The translations under genes were made by a program, and so were the position numbers. Below are positions 1-7,591 of a stretch of DNA of 47,671 nucleotides, piece after piece. The notes below the pieces were generated by a model. It ran no database searches. It had not been told where the DNA came from and saw nothing but the letters and a program-made list of their open reading frames with translations. Numbering within the stretch: the first letter of the stretch is position 1; each line of letters opens with the position of its first letter. Source of the stretch: Spirochaetota bacterium (GTDB lineage: Bacteria; Spirochaetota; UBA4802; UBA5550); contig QKCL01000060.1 of assembly GCA_003246895.1 (NCBI GenBank), positions 1 to 47,671 on the forward strand, in the 5' to 3' direction.

Positions 1-78
1 GTCTGATACAGGAGTGCCTTCTTCGGCTTCTTTTAAAATGCTCATAATTTTTGAGTCTGAAAATTTTGACTTTCTCAT
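1..78 (-). CDS. IS3-family transposase OrfA, N-terminal fragment (incomplete at window edge)
   Basis: Minus-strand translation from the ATG at 78-76 gives 26 residues starting MRKSKFSDSKIMSILKEAEE and continuing with GTPVSD to the window edge. This matches the N-terminal helix-turn-helix start of IS3/IS911-type OrfA proteins, which commonly read KKSKFTEEQI..LKEAE.G.PV. A strong ribosome binding site (AAGGAGA, about 5 bases upstream) supports the start. OrfA supplies the DNA-binding part of the OrfAB transposase. The rest of the gene, orfB and any frameshift signal lie outside the window, so intactness cannot be judged. Confidence 0.75.
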   Translation of the reverse strand, partial: MRKSKFSDSKIMSILKEAEEGTPVSD

Positions 79-144
79 AGAATCTCCTTCTTTTTTATTA
101 AGAAATTCTACTTAAAAAAGCAATGGTTTTTTGGGGGGACTACA
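1..144 (-). mobile_element. End of an IS3-family insertion sequence (cut by the window edge)
   Basis: The first 144 bases look like the left terminus of an IS3-type element oriented leftwards. Read on the minus strand, the proposed tip begins TGTAGTCCCCCC at base 144, and 66 bases later the orfA start codon follows. IS3-family elements characteristically begin with TG and a C-rich inverted repeat close to orfA. The body and the other end lie outside the window, so the inverted repeat partner and the target duplication cannot be seen. The orfA identification is stronger than the exact tip position. Confidence 0.6.
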
Positions 145-245
145 TATGGAAATAATTAATTGTCATTAAAATTTGCCATTATAATGATTTTTCTTTATAT
201 TACAAGATGTTGGATAATATCTGAAAATTATTAAGGGTTTACTTT

Positions 246-1976
246 ATGATAAAGAATGTGAAAATTTTCGGCAAGCTGATGATTCTTATCGGTCCTGCAA
301 TTATGGGACTTTTTGTGGGTCTTGGAATTTTTGTCTATGAATTAAATAATGTCGCGGAAAAAACATACCGTGTCCTCTACGATGAATTATATACCAATAT
401 CAATCTTACCATAAATGCCGACAGGGACCTTTATCAGGCATTTGTGGCAGAGAAGGAACTTATATATAATGAAAGTCTTACAGTAGCAGAAAGACAGAAA
501 CAGGTTAAGGCATTTATAGAAAATTCAAGTCAGACACTTGAAAGAATAGGAAAAGCTTTTGAGAATATAAAAAAAGATCAGTTTTTATACAGGGACTATA
601 AGAATGAGTCGGGTATGACTCTGGAAAAACTGGAGGTTATATTTAAGGCGAATTACAAGAAGTGGAGCAGCAGTTATGATGTTATAAATTTAAAGGGAGA
701 TATTGATGCAAGGATAAAGGCCTTTGACGATACAAGGGATGCTATTGATAAAATGAATGATGTTATAGAATCATTCGGGCAGTACCAGATGAACAGTCTG
801 AAGTCAGAGAAGAACCGTTTAATAATTTTTGTCTCCATATTAACATTTATGGTCATTATTCTTATCGGGTTCATTGCTTTTGTTATCGTAAGGTACATCA
901 GGCAGAGGATAATTGCAATAAGCGGAAATATGAAATCTCTATCGGAAAAAGATCTTACAATAAAGATTGATGGTAATTATATAGTTACAAAGGACGAGTT
1001 CGGGGTTTTAAGTAAATCGGCTGATGTACTTATTAGCTCATTTCGCGATATTGTTGATAATCTCAAAACGGTTGTCCAGTCCCTTAGTTTAAATTCTGAA
1101 CAGATGAGGGAGTCATCTGACGGTATAAACAGATCAATGGATGATATTTCAAAAACTGTCAGTGAAATATCGGTGGGAGCTACAAGTCAGGCAGATGATA
1201 CTGCCCATGTTACAGAATATGTCAATGACCTCGGAGAGGTTATGAATCAGAATATCGAGTGTGCAAGGAAACTTGCAGATCTCAGTGTCAGTATAGGGGA
1301 TATAAGCCATGAGGGACTTGAAGTGGTAAATGTTCTCACTGAGAAGACTGAATACAACAGGGCTTCTTTTGAGGATATATTCAGTATAATTGATGCAACA
1401 AATGAGAGTGCTAAAAATATTGGTGATGCCAGTAATCTTATTGCTGATATTGCAGAGCAGACAAATCTTCTTTCCCTTAATGCGGCCATTGAAGCGGCCA
1501 GGGCCGGAGAAGCCGGTAAGGGGTTCGCCGTTGTAGCTGATGAGGTTGGGAAGCTTGCTGAACAGTCTGGAGAGACAACAGAGAAGATCAATAAAATGCT
1601 GGCAGGATTGAGGGAAAATATCGGCAGAGTTCTGGGGCAGAGTGAAATTGTGAAGAAGGCTGTAAATGAACAGGTTGAAAATGTTGAATTTACAAAAAAT
1701 AAATACACTCTCATTGTTGATAATATTAAGTCCATTCAGGTGGAGATAAACAATCTTGAAAATCTCAGCAGCAGAATGAACAAGAGCAGGGAGGTCGTAA
1801 TAGATGTTGTTGAGGGGCTCTCGGCTATCGCTGAAGAGAACGCTGCCAGTACAGAAGAAGCTTCTGCCGTGATGGATTCAATTTCAAGAACAATGGGAGA
1901 GCTTCTGGGAATCTCCAGTGAAATTGACAGACTTGTAGGAGATATTGATTCACGTATATCTGAGTTTAAACTTTGA
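246..1976 (+). CDS. Methyl-accepting chemotaxis protein
   Basis: This is a 576-residue transmembrane chemoreceptor that senses a ligand outside the inner membrane and controls CheA kinase. There is a short cytoplasmic N-terminus, a first membrane helix at about residues 11-31, a helical periplasmic sensor (about 32-190, four-helix-bundle-like), a second membrane helix at about 192-213, a HAMP linker to about 270, and a long coiled-coil signalling domain. The conserved hairpin tip lies at about 400-440 ([20 protein letters not shown], then [18 protein letters not shown]). The C-terminus (EFKL) has no CheR-binding pentapeptide. It stands alone next to the insertion element, with no che genes nearby. 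The ligand cannot be predicted. Confidence 0.95.
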   Translation: MIKNVKIFGKLMILIGPAIMGLFVGLGIFVYELNNVAEKTYRVLYDELYTNINLTINADRDLYQAFVAEKELIYNESLTVAERQKQVKAFIENSSQTLERIGKAFENIKKDQFLYRDYKNESGMTLEKLEVIFKANYKKWSSSYDVINLKGDIDARIKAFDDTRDAIDKMNDVIESFGQYQMNSLKSEKNRLIIFVSILTFMVIILIGFIAFVIVRYIRQRIIAISGNMKSLSEKDLTIKIDGNYIVTKDEFGVLSKSADVLISSFRDIVDNLKTVVQSLSLNSEQMRESSDGINRSMDDISKTVSEISVGATSQADDTAHVTEYVNDLGEVMNQNIECARKLADLSVSIGDISHEGLEVVNVLTEKTEYNRASFEDIFSIIDATNESAKNIGDASNLIADIAEQTNLLSLNAAIEAARAGEAGKGFAVVADEVGKLAEQSGETTEKINKMLAGLRENIGRVLGQSEIVKKAVNEQVENVEFTKNKYTLIVDNIKSIQVEINNLENLSSRMNKSREVVIDVVEGLSAIAEENAASTEEASAVMDSISRTMGELLGISSEIDRLVGDIDSRISEFKL

Positions 1977-2271
1977 TGTTTATTTTTATGTTTGTTTTAT
2001 ATAATGGAATATGTAAAATAGAATGTTTGGTTAAATATATCATGCCTTGATTTAAATCTGCTTCAGTTGGAACACTGTTAAGCAATATTTTGATCAATGT
2101 AATTTGTGCTTTTAAATTTAAATTTACAGCATGGTATATGCCCTATAATATATAATTAAATCTTTGTGTAGTGGTTTAAATTCCTCGTAACCACGGATTG
2201 ATATGTTAATAACAACATGTCCTGAATTTGGGAAGACCTGATAAGAAAAGAAAACAGCAAAGTAAAAAAGA
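1977..2271. other. AT-rich gap between the chemoreceptor and the MarR gene
   Basis: No convincing gene is present. The stretch is AT-rich and holds a possible promoter (TTTACA/TATAAT) around 2123-2149 and an ATGGTATA octamer at 2131-2138 that matches the inner arm of the palindrome at 2272-2310. No hairpin terminator is evident after the chemoreceptor. Confidence 0.5.
2123..2149 (+). promoter_or_regulatory. Possible promoter with MarR half-site upstream of the MarR gene
   Basis: TTTACA at 2123-2128 and TATAAT at 2144-2149 are separated by 15 bases, which is short for a sigma-70 promoter. Between them lies ATGGTATA (2131-2138), identical to eight bases of each arm of the downstream palindrome, so a MarR half-site could sit inside this promoter. 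This is a reading by eye and unproven. Confidence 0.35.
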
Positions 2272-2310
2272 ATTGACACAATGGTATAGTAGCTATACCA
2301 TTGTGTCAAT
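2272..2310. promoter_or_regulatory. 39-base near-perfect palindrome at the MarR start codon (likely autoregulatory operator)
   Basis: Two 18-base arms (2272-2289 and 2293-2310) are perfect inverted complements around a 3-base centre TAG. The left arm begins ATTGACACAATGGTATA. The left arm contains TTGACA (2273-2278) and the right arm contains TATACC (2294-2299) 15 bases later, so a promoter may be embedded in it. The right arm ends on the first two bases of the ATG of the MarR gene. MarR dimers bind palindromes of about 16-20 bases near their own promoters, so this is a natural autoregulatory operator. It could also fold as an RNA hairpin over the start codon. Confidence 0.75.
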
Positions 2311-2746
2311 GAAAACAGATGAACAATTGATCCTGGCTTTTAAAAGGCTTATCCATGTGCTTACAGCAGGGAAAAAGAAACCTTTTGTGTATGGCAACAC
2401 GACTCTTTTTCGGGCTGAAGTACATATACTAGATTTAATCGGGAAGAGATCAGGATGTACGGCCACCGATATTGTTAATGATATGGAAATTACAAAGGGA
2501 GCGATTTCACAAATTATATCGAAACTTCTAATAAAAGGGTTGGTAGAAAGATTTTTTCAGGAAGATAATATGAAAAATCAGGAACTATATCTTACAGAGA
2601 AAGGGAGACAGGTTTTATCTTATCATGCTGCACATGAGCAGGAACTTAGAAAAAAGATCATGACTGAATTAAAAAAATGCAGTATGGAGGACGTAGATAG
2701 ATTTACGTTAATAGTTAATTTAATTGCCGATTTCAGCAAAAGGTAA
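2309..2746 (+). CDS. MarR-family transcriptional regulator
   Basis: A 145-residue winged-helix repressor of the MarR family, counted from the ATG at 2309. An in-frame TTG at 2228 would add 27 residues, but that extension merely translates the palindrome and has no family similarity, so I reject it. The DNA-binding part is the segment TATDIVNDMEITKGAISQII, followed by a wing (about residues 70-90) and a dimerisation helix at the end. There is no Shine-Dalgarno sequence before 2309; the transcript may be leaderless or the start may be set differently. The membrane protein gene starts 51 bases downstream on the same strand and is probably co-transcribed and regulated by it. The inducer is unknown. 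Confidence 0.85.
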   Translation: MKTDEQLILAFKRLIHVLTAGKKKPFVYGNTTLFRAEVHILDLIGKRSGCTATDIVNDMEITKGAISQIISKLLIKGLVERFFQEDNMKNQELYLTEKGRQVLSYHAAHEQELRKKIMTELKKCSMEDVDRFTLIVNLIADFSKR

Positions 2747-2797
2747 ATTTTTTACACAATAGTTAAGCAGCTAAACAATATTGAAAAGGAGTATATT

Positions 2798-3508
2798 ATG
2801 TTATCGAAAAAACCGCTATTTAAAGTAGCAGGTGTTATTGCAGTATCAGGAGGAGTTGTAATAATAGCAGGTGTAACAGCTTTAAAGGTTATATTTGGGT
2901 ATCCGGATATAATCAGGGCAGAATCAGGTCTCATTCTTGAAAGACTTTTTGAAAATATAAAAATTGTGCCTTATCTTTATTATATCGGTGTCGGAGGGGC
3001 AGGAATATGTATCCTTATGTTCTCAATACTTTTTGAGAAACTCCTGAATAGTTCAGGTGAAGAAGTCTGGTCTTCTCTTGGAAAGGTCTGCGGTATAATA
3101 ACAGGGGTTCTGCTTTATGCCGGAATTATCCGTTATAGTATTCTCTTTCCAAGACTTGCCGTAATGCGTCATTCCGGGATGTATAATACAGAAACTATCG
3201 ATCTGATATTTAAATCAATGAATAGTTATATTGGTGATTCTCTGGCAGAACATGTGCAGTTCACATTTACTTCGTTTATGATGTTCTTTTTTGGCATGTC
3301 AATTATTCGAACAAAAATTATATCAAGCTGGATTGCTGTATTTTCATTTATCACAATGATCGTAATGATAATCGGCAATCTTGAACAGTTTGGTGTAAAA
3401 TTTGCTTTCATCTTTAACAGGACCGGTGCTAAAATGCTTGCGGTTTGGCTTATTATTACTGGAGTTGCTCTTTTGTTTAAGAAAGAACCTTATAAAATAT
3501 ATATTTAA
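2798..3508 (+). CDS. Polytopic membrane protein, possibly DUF4386-like
   Basis: A 236-residue integral membrane protein with about six hydrophobic helices (for example residues 10-30, 55-78, 95-115, 150-170, 178-195 and 213-228). The general pattern, with an IRY segment in the third to fourth helix region, resembles the DUF4386 family, but I cannot confirm this by eye. The ribosome binding site AAAGGAG sits 8 bases before the ATG. It follows the MarR gene closely, and an ACACAAT heptamer shared with the palindrome lies at 2754-2760. Co-regulation by MarR is therefore likely. No transport motif is recognisable, and the function is unknown. Confidence 0.7.
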   Translation: MLSKKPLFKVAGVIAVSGGVVIIAGVTALKVIFGYPDIIRAESGLILERLFENIKIVPYLYYIGVGGAGICILMFSILFEKLLNSSGEEVWSSLGKVCGIITGVLLYAGIIRYSILFPRLAVMRHSGMYNTETIDLIFKSMNSYIGDSLAEHVQFTFTSFMMFFFGMSIIRTKIISSWIAVFSFITMIVMIIGNLEQFGVKFAFIFNRTGAKMLAVWLIITGVALLFKKEPYKIYI

Positions 3509-3650
3509 TGAGGAAATTTTAATAACAATATGCCTGAGCATTTTTTTGTATAAAGATGAAATCCATACTTTTATCGAGTTAATGCATATGTCAACTCTTC
3601 ATGGCGTTTTTACAATAACAATATTATCTTCCCGGGTGGTATTCTATGTG

Positions 3651-3683
3651 AAGAAAGGAAGCGCAGAGGGCGCTTCCTTTCTT
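3651..3683. terminator. Bidirectional hairpin terminator between convergent genes
   Basis: A 14-base perfect stem (3651-3664 with 3670-3683; AAGAAAGGAAGCGC) closes a 5-base loop. It lies 11 bases beyond the stop codon of the minus-strand lipoprotein gene and about 140 bases after the plus-strand membrane protein gene. The arms end in T/C-rich sequence, so it could stop transcription from both sides. Confidence 0.75.
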
Positions 3684-3694
3684 ACGGGTTCAGA

Positions 3695-4396
3695 TTATTT
3701 TTTTGTAAGAGGTGCTCCGCAGCTTTTACATGTTGTGGAACCGGCAATGTTCAATGTTCCGCAGTAAGGGCATTTAATCGGTTTTGCAGCTTCAGTTTTT
3801 GCCTTTTCTGCATTGATTTTTGCAGTCTCAATTTCCTTGTTTTTCTTTTCATCTGCCTTCATTTTGGTTTCGGCATCTTTGATAATGGTATTTAAAGACG
3901 TTTCTGCAATCTTTAAGCCGGACATTGCCAGTGAACTGAGCGCTTCAGCTTCAGTAGTGTTGGTAACAGTGCTCTGCAGTTTTGCATCTGCATCTCTTAC
4001 TGCTCTTTCGCCAGAGTAAATGGCTTGCGTTGCACTCATTCTTTTTTCGTAAGGCATTGTGAGGCCGCGGACTCTTATGGATTTTTTGCTGATTGATTCT
4101 TTTAGAGATGATACCTGTTCAAGATTTCTAATGAATGTGGCTCTTAGCATTGAATTAGCCTGTGCCATCTTTTCAATTTTAGCCTTTTCATCCCCTATGG
4201 ATGAGGCTTCATTCATTACTTTTTCAGCATCTTTCTGCTGCATCATAAGTACCTGTTTGAACGTAGGGTATTCATAGGAAAGTTTTGACAGTTTTTTCAG
4301 ATTATACTCCCATGATTTCTTTTCTGAATCAACGGTTTTTTTACATGAAAATGTAAACATCATCATGACCGACATAAGTAAGACAATTTTTTTCAT
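3695..4396 (-). CDS. Lipoprotein with coiled coil and C-terminal zinc ribbon
   Basis: A 233-residue predicted lipoprotein: a hydrophobic signal with lipid-modified Cys18 (FTFSC, a relaxed lipobox), then a long helical, Lys/Glu/Ala-rich region (about 25-200) likely to form coiled coil, and a four-cysteine zinc ribbon at the end (C209, C212, C223, C226; CPYCGTLN then CKSCGAP). Zinc ribbons of this type are usually cytoplasmic, so finding one on an exported lipoprotein is odd. The RBS AGGAG precedes the ATG and a promoter is visible upstream. The gene stands alone, divergent from the beta-helix gene. No specific function can be assigned. Confidence 0.85.
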   Translation of the reverse strand: MKKIVLLMSVMMMFTFSCKKTVDSEKKSWEYNLKKLSKLSYEYPTFKQVLMMQQKDAEKVMNEASSIGDEKAKIEKMAQANSMLRATFIRNLEQVSSLKESISKKSIRVRGLTMPYEKRMSATQAIYSGERAVRDADAKLQSTVTNTTEAEALSSLAMSGLKIAETSLNTIIKDAETKMKADEKKNKEIETAKINAEKAKTEAAKPIKCPYCGTLNIAGSTTCKSCGAPLTKK

Positions 4397-4438
4397 AACT
4401 GAACTCCTGATTTTTTCTTGTTAAAATATTTTGAGAGT

Positions 4439-4467
4439 AATATAATAAATTCAAGTTCAAAATCCAA
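4439..4467 (-). promoter_or_regulatory. Sigma-70-like promoter of the zinc-ribbon lipoprotein gene
   Basis: On the minus strand TTGGAT (4467-4462) and TATATT (4444-4439) are 17 bases apart, placing the likely start of transcription near 4432 and a leader of about 36 bases before the ATG at 4396. Confidence 0.55.
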
Positions 4468-4573
4468 AAAAATGAATATATCCTATGCAGGCGGAGTAAT
4501 GTATATTAAGGTTCTGCTTTGAAGAGACAGTTTATTTAATAAAATATTCATTTACTATAGAGGAGTTTGTTTA

Positions 4574-6316
4574 TTGTTTAGTTACAGAAACTTCATTTTG
4601 CCGTTGATGTTTTATTTAGTCTTCCTCTCCTGCGGCGGCAATAATGGATCATCAGTTGATGCAGTATATATTGATCCTTCATCAACGGTTAACGGAACTG
4701 GGACAATCTCCTCCCCATTTAACACGTGGTCTTCAGTTATTTTTAAACCCGGTACAACATATCTTCAGAAAAGGGGAACTGTTGCAAAGGAACAAATAAT
4801 AATAACTGAATCAGGAACTTCTTCATCCCTCATTACAATAGGTGCTTACGGGGCCGGTGACAGTCCGGTAATAGACGGTTCGGGATTTGAAACCGGGTGG
4901 AACTATGAAACCGGCAGTATATACAGTAAAACTGTTGCTCTCGAATCAGGGGAGGGGCTTGGGCTTGTTATTGAAGACGGAGCTGTCCTCAGGTTCTGCA
5001 AATGGGATACTGATGCGGCTGTGACTTTTTCAGGAGCAGCGGCAGGTGCTTTTTCATATGACTACAGTGCCGGAAAGGTCTATGTCTGGACAAGTGACGG
5101 TTCAGCTCCGTCAATGCATACAATTGAAGTCAGCAGGCGTCTCTATGGCATACATGGAGAAAATGTATCATACATTACAATAAAGGATCTCTCAGTGAGA
5201 GGAGTGAGCCTCCATGGAATTTCCTTTGAAAACAGCAGTCATATCGCTGTTTCAGGATGTACCGTAGAAAAGGTCGGCGGAGCAGTGATTTCCCTGTCAC
5301 CTGTGATTTACGCCGGGAACGGTATAGAGTTTGGAAATGCATCCTCCGACTGTGTCGTTGATTCTGTTACAGTACGTGATATCTTCGACTCAGGCTTCTC
5401 CCCCCAGATATATGACAGTAATATGCATGCTTCAAATTTTACACTTGAAAATTCAGTTATTGAAAAATGCGGTTTTGCTGGAGTTGAAGTTGCAGTGTTG
5501 AGAAATACCGATAAGGAAAACAGCAGTATTGACGGTGTCAGGATAAGTAATGTCAAAATAACAGACTGCGGTACAGGGTGGAGCGGAGTAAGAAACGGCA
5601 ACGAGGGGCGCGGTATAAAAATTTCTGCTGATATTGACGGAACCAATATAACCAGAACAATAAATAATGTGGTCATAGAGAACTGTACTGTTTCAGGGTC
5701 AAAGGGGGAGGGCGTTTTCCTGGGAGGTAATTCCGGAACAGTGACTATTAGCAGATGCAGGATTTCAGGTAATAATTCTGACGGCATTCTTGTGCAGGAA
5801 ACAGGCATTTCCACTCTCATGGTCAGGGTCACCGGTTCGATAATAATGGAAAATTCTAAAAATGGTTTTGCATATAATGCATTGGTCACAAACGGTATCA
5901 CCCTTTATCATAATACATTTTATAATAATATTCTTCAGGGGGTTAATTTAAATATTGATCCGGGTTCCGTAACCATCACAAATAATCTTTTCCATACAAC
6001 TCTTTCAGGCGTGCATTTTTATTCTGTAACTTTAAGCGGGGGTGCTGAAATTGAGAATAATTTTTTTACTGAACATGGAGGAGCTATGGCAGGTTATATT
6101 ACAGCATATACAACCGCAGCCGCTTTTAATTCGGGTGTAACATTTGCAGCCGGAAATATTGGTGCTTTAGATCCTCTGGTTAATTCGGACATGAAAATTC
6201 AGGGTATCTCCTCTCCATGTTATGGATCAGGAAAAACAGGAACAGGTGTTGTATATGATTTTTCAGGGAACCCATTCAGGACCCCTCCGTCCATTGGAGC
6301 TCTGGAATTTTACTGA
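4574..6316 (+). CDS. Secreted lipoprotein with right-handed parallel beta-helix
   Basis: A 580-residue exported protein. The signal ends at lipid-modified Cys20 (LVFLSCGG). The mature protein opens with a segment typical of beta-helix proteins (YIDPSS, then NGTGTISSPF) and contains many short repeated strands with Asn/Gly turns from about residue 150 to 530, such as NNSDGILVQE and NNVVIENCTV. This is the pattern of PbH1 repeats found in surface pectate-lyase-like and polysaccharide-binding proteins. Translation starts at TTG (4574) with GAGGAG 8 bases upstream; no closer ATG fits. No catalytic residues can be assigned by eye, so enzyme or adhesin roles are both open. It forms a single transcription unit. 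Confidence 0.85.
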   Translation: MFSYRNFILPLMFYLVFLSCGGNNGSSVDAVYIDPSSTVNGTGTISSPFNTWSSVIFKPGTTYLQKRGTVAKEQIIITESGTSSSLITIGAYGAGDSPVIDGSGFETGWNYETGSIYSKTVALESGEGLGLVIEDGAVLRFCKWDTDAAVTFSGAAAGAFSYDYSAGKVYVWTSDGSAPSMHTIEVSRRLYGIHGENVSYITIKDLSVRGVSLHGISFENSSHIAVSGCTVEKVGGAVISLSPVIYAGNGIEFGNASSDCVVDSVTVRDIFDSGFSPQIYDSNMHASNFTLENSVIEKCGFAGVEVAVLRNTDKENSSIDGVRISNVKITDCGTGWSGVRNGNEGRGIKISADIDGTNITRTINNVVIENCTVSGSKGEGVFLGGNSGTVTISRCRISGNNSDGILVQETGISTLMVRVTGSIIMENSKNGFAYNALVTNGITLYHNTFYNNILQGVNLNIDPGSVTITNNLFHTTLSGVHFYSVTLSGGAEIENNFFTEHGGAMAGYITAYTTAAAFNSGVTFAAGNIGALDPLVNSDMKIQGISSPCYGSGKTGTGVVYDFSGNPFRTPPSIGALEFY

Positions 6317-6387
6317 GAATTGTTTCTTGAAAACAGCAATATGTTCTGATAATTAAAATGAGTAATTAGAAAAAGTAAAGGGTGGCT

Positions 6388-7560
6388 ATGAAATACAGGG
6401 GGTTGCTTAATGCAGTTGAATCGGGTTCAGTACTTACAAATCTGATTTTCAGCGGTTATATTTTTTTTATTCATGAGATTTTATATGATTATTTTTTCCA
6501 TGATATGGTTCAGGGACTTTCGAAAAGCGCAATTATGGAAAACAGGGGAAATGTTCCTCTGGGCATTATTCTTCTGGCTGTCATTATTGCTGAATTCTTT
6601 GCATATCTGTGGAAATCTTCATCGGGAGTAAAATCCGGGGCATCTACCGGGATTTTTTTACTATGGATTTTTCATACCGTAATAGCGGTAATTATGTCAA
6701 TCACTGCAATGACACTGCTTGGATACGGAATAGATAATCCGGGCTGGCAGATTACGCTGGTTATTTTTCTTACTGTCATAAAGGAACTGGCCATACTGGG
6801 GGTGGTTGCTGTTGGAGAAGACAATGCGAAAGGGGCCGGCCGTGTGATGTGGAAATCAATGGTCAGTGATATAATATTTGCCATATTTTATTCACTCGCC
6901 TATACCATAGTAATAGGAAATATTCTCCAGCCCGGAGGATACGAAAACTATCTTTTTGCATCGTGGTATGCAAAACCTCTAGTGGTGATGAATCTGTTTA
7001 TTATTCTTCTTCTTTTTTTTATGCTCTACATGCCACTTAGAATGCCTTATTTTATATTTGAAAGATCAGATGGTAAACCAGGAAGTATTGCCTCATCAAT
7101 TTCTATTCTGCTTGTGGCAGTTGCAGTTGTTACTCCTCATTTCAAAGGTGAGGTCAGTCTTGATATGGCTCTTGAAAACCCGGAAAAGACAGAGATACTT
7201 TTTCTAAACAGCAGGGGACTTGATAAGGTCCCGGATTCAATCGGCAGACTGAAGAAGCTCAGGGTTCTCCATCTGGGGCACAACAGGCTGACAGAACTTC
7301 CTGAATCCATAGGGGAACTGAAAAACCTCAGGTGGCTTAATATTGAAGGGAACAGGCTGAAAATTCTCCCCCCTGAGATAGTGAAACTTGAGTCTCTTGA
7401 AGAACTGAATGTTAGATATAACCGGATCAGTGAATTCCCTGCAGACCTTAAAGGGCTCAGGCATATTGAAAAGATCAAAGCCGGACTGAACAGGCTTAAG
7501 TCTGGTGAAGTGAAAAGGATAAAGGGCTTCCTGGGAAGTGAACATTTCAGCTACAGGTAG
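6388..7560 (+). CDS. Membrane protein with C-terminal leucine-rich repeats
   Basis: A 390-residue protein joining a polytopic membrane part (about six or seven helices between residues 15 and 250) to a C-terminal leucine-rich repeat domain (about 265-375). The repeats recur every 23 residues with the pattern L..L..L.L..NRL..LP..I, for example LKKLRVLHLGHNRLTELPES. I chose the ATG at 6388 because the AAAGGG ribosome binding site at 6377-6382 overlaps the alternative GTG at 6382. Leucine-rich repeats are protein-interaction surfaces; on a membrane protein they suggest a scaffold or receptor. The function is unknown. It converges on sbcC with a 31-base gap. Confidence 0.8.
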   Translation: MKYRGLLNAVESGSVLTNLIFSGYIFFIHEILYDYFFHDMVQGLSKSAIMENRGNVPLGIILLAVIIAEFFAYLWKSSSGVKSGASTGIFLLWIFHTVIAVIMSITAMTLLGYGIDNPGWQITLVIFLTVIKELAILGVVAVGEDNAKGAGRVMWKSMVSDIIFAIFYSLAYTIVIGNILQPGGYENYLFASWYAKPLVVMNLFIILLLFFMLYMPLRMPYFIFERSDGKPGSIASSISILLVAVAVVTPHFKGEVSLDMALENPEKTEILFLNSRGLDKVPDSIGRLKKLRVLHLGHNRLTELPESIGELKNLRWLNIEGNRLKILPPEIVKLESLEELNVRYNRISEFPADLKGLRHIEKIKAGLNRLKSGEVKRIKGFLGSEHFSYR

Positions 7561-7591
7561 AGTTTTTTAAAAATCAATAAAACACTCTGCA

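Noticed and set aside
1247-1735. 162-codon minus-strand ORF inside the chemoreceptor gene
   Set aside because: It is the antisense shadow of the well-supported signalling domain and has no family motifs or ribosome binding site.
2124-2309. Minus-strand ORF starting in the palindrome
   Set aside because: Its first residues merely read the palindrome on the other strand; no codon pattern or ribosome binding site.
3402-3767. 121-codon plus-strand ORF overlapping two other genes
   Set aside because: It overlaps the membrane protein, the terminator and the lipoprotein tail, and resembles no protein.
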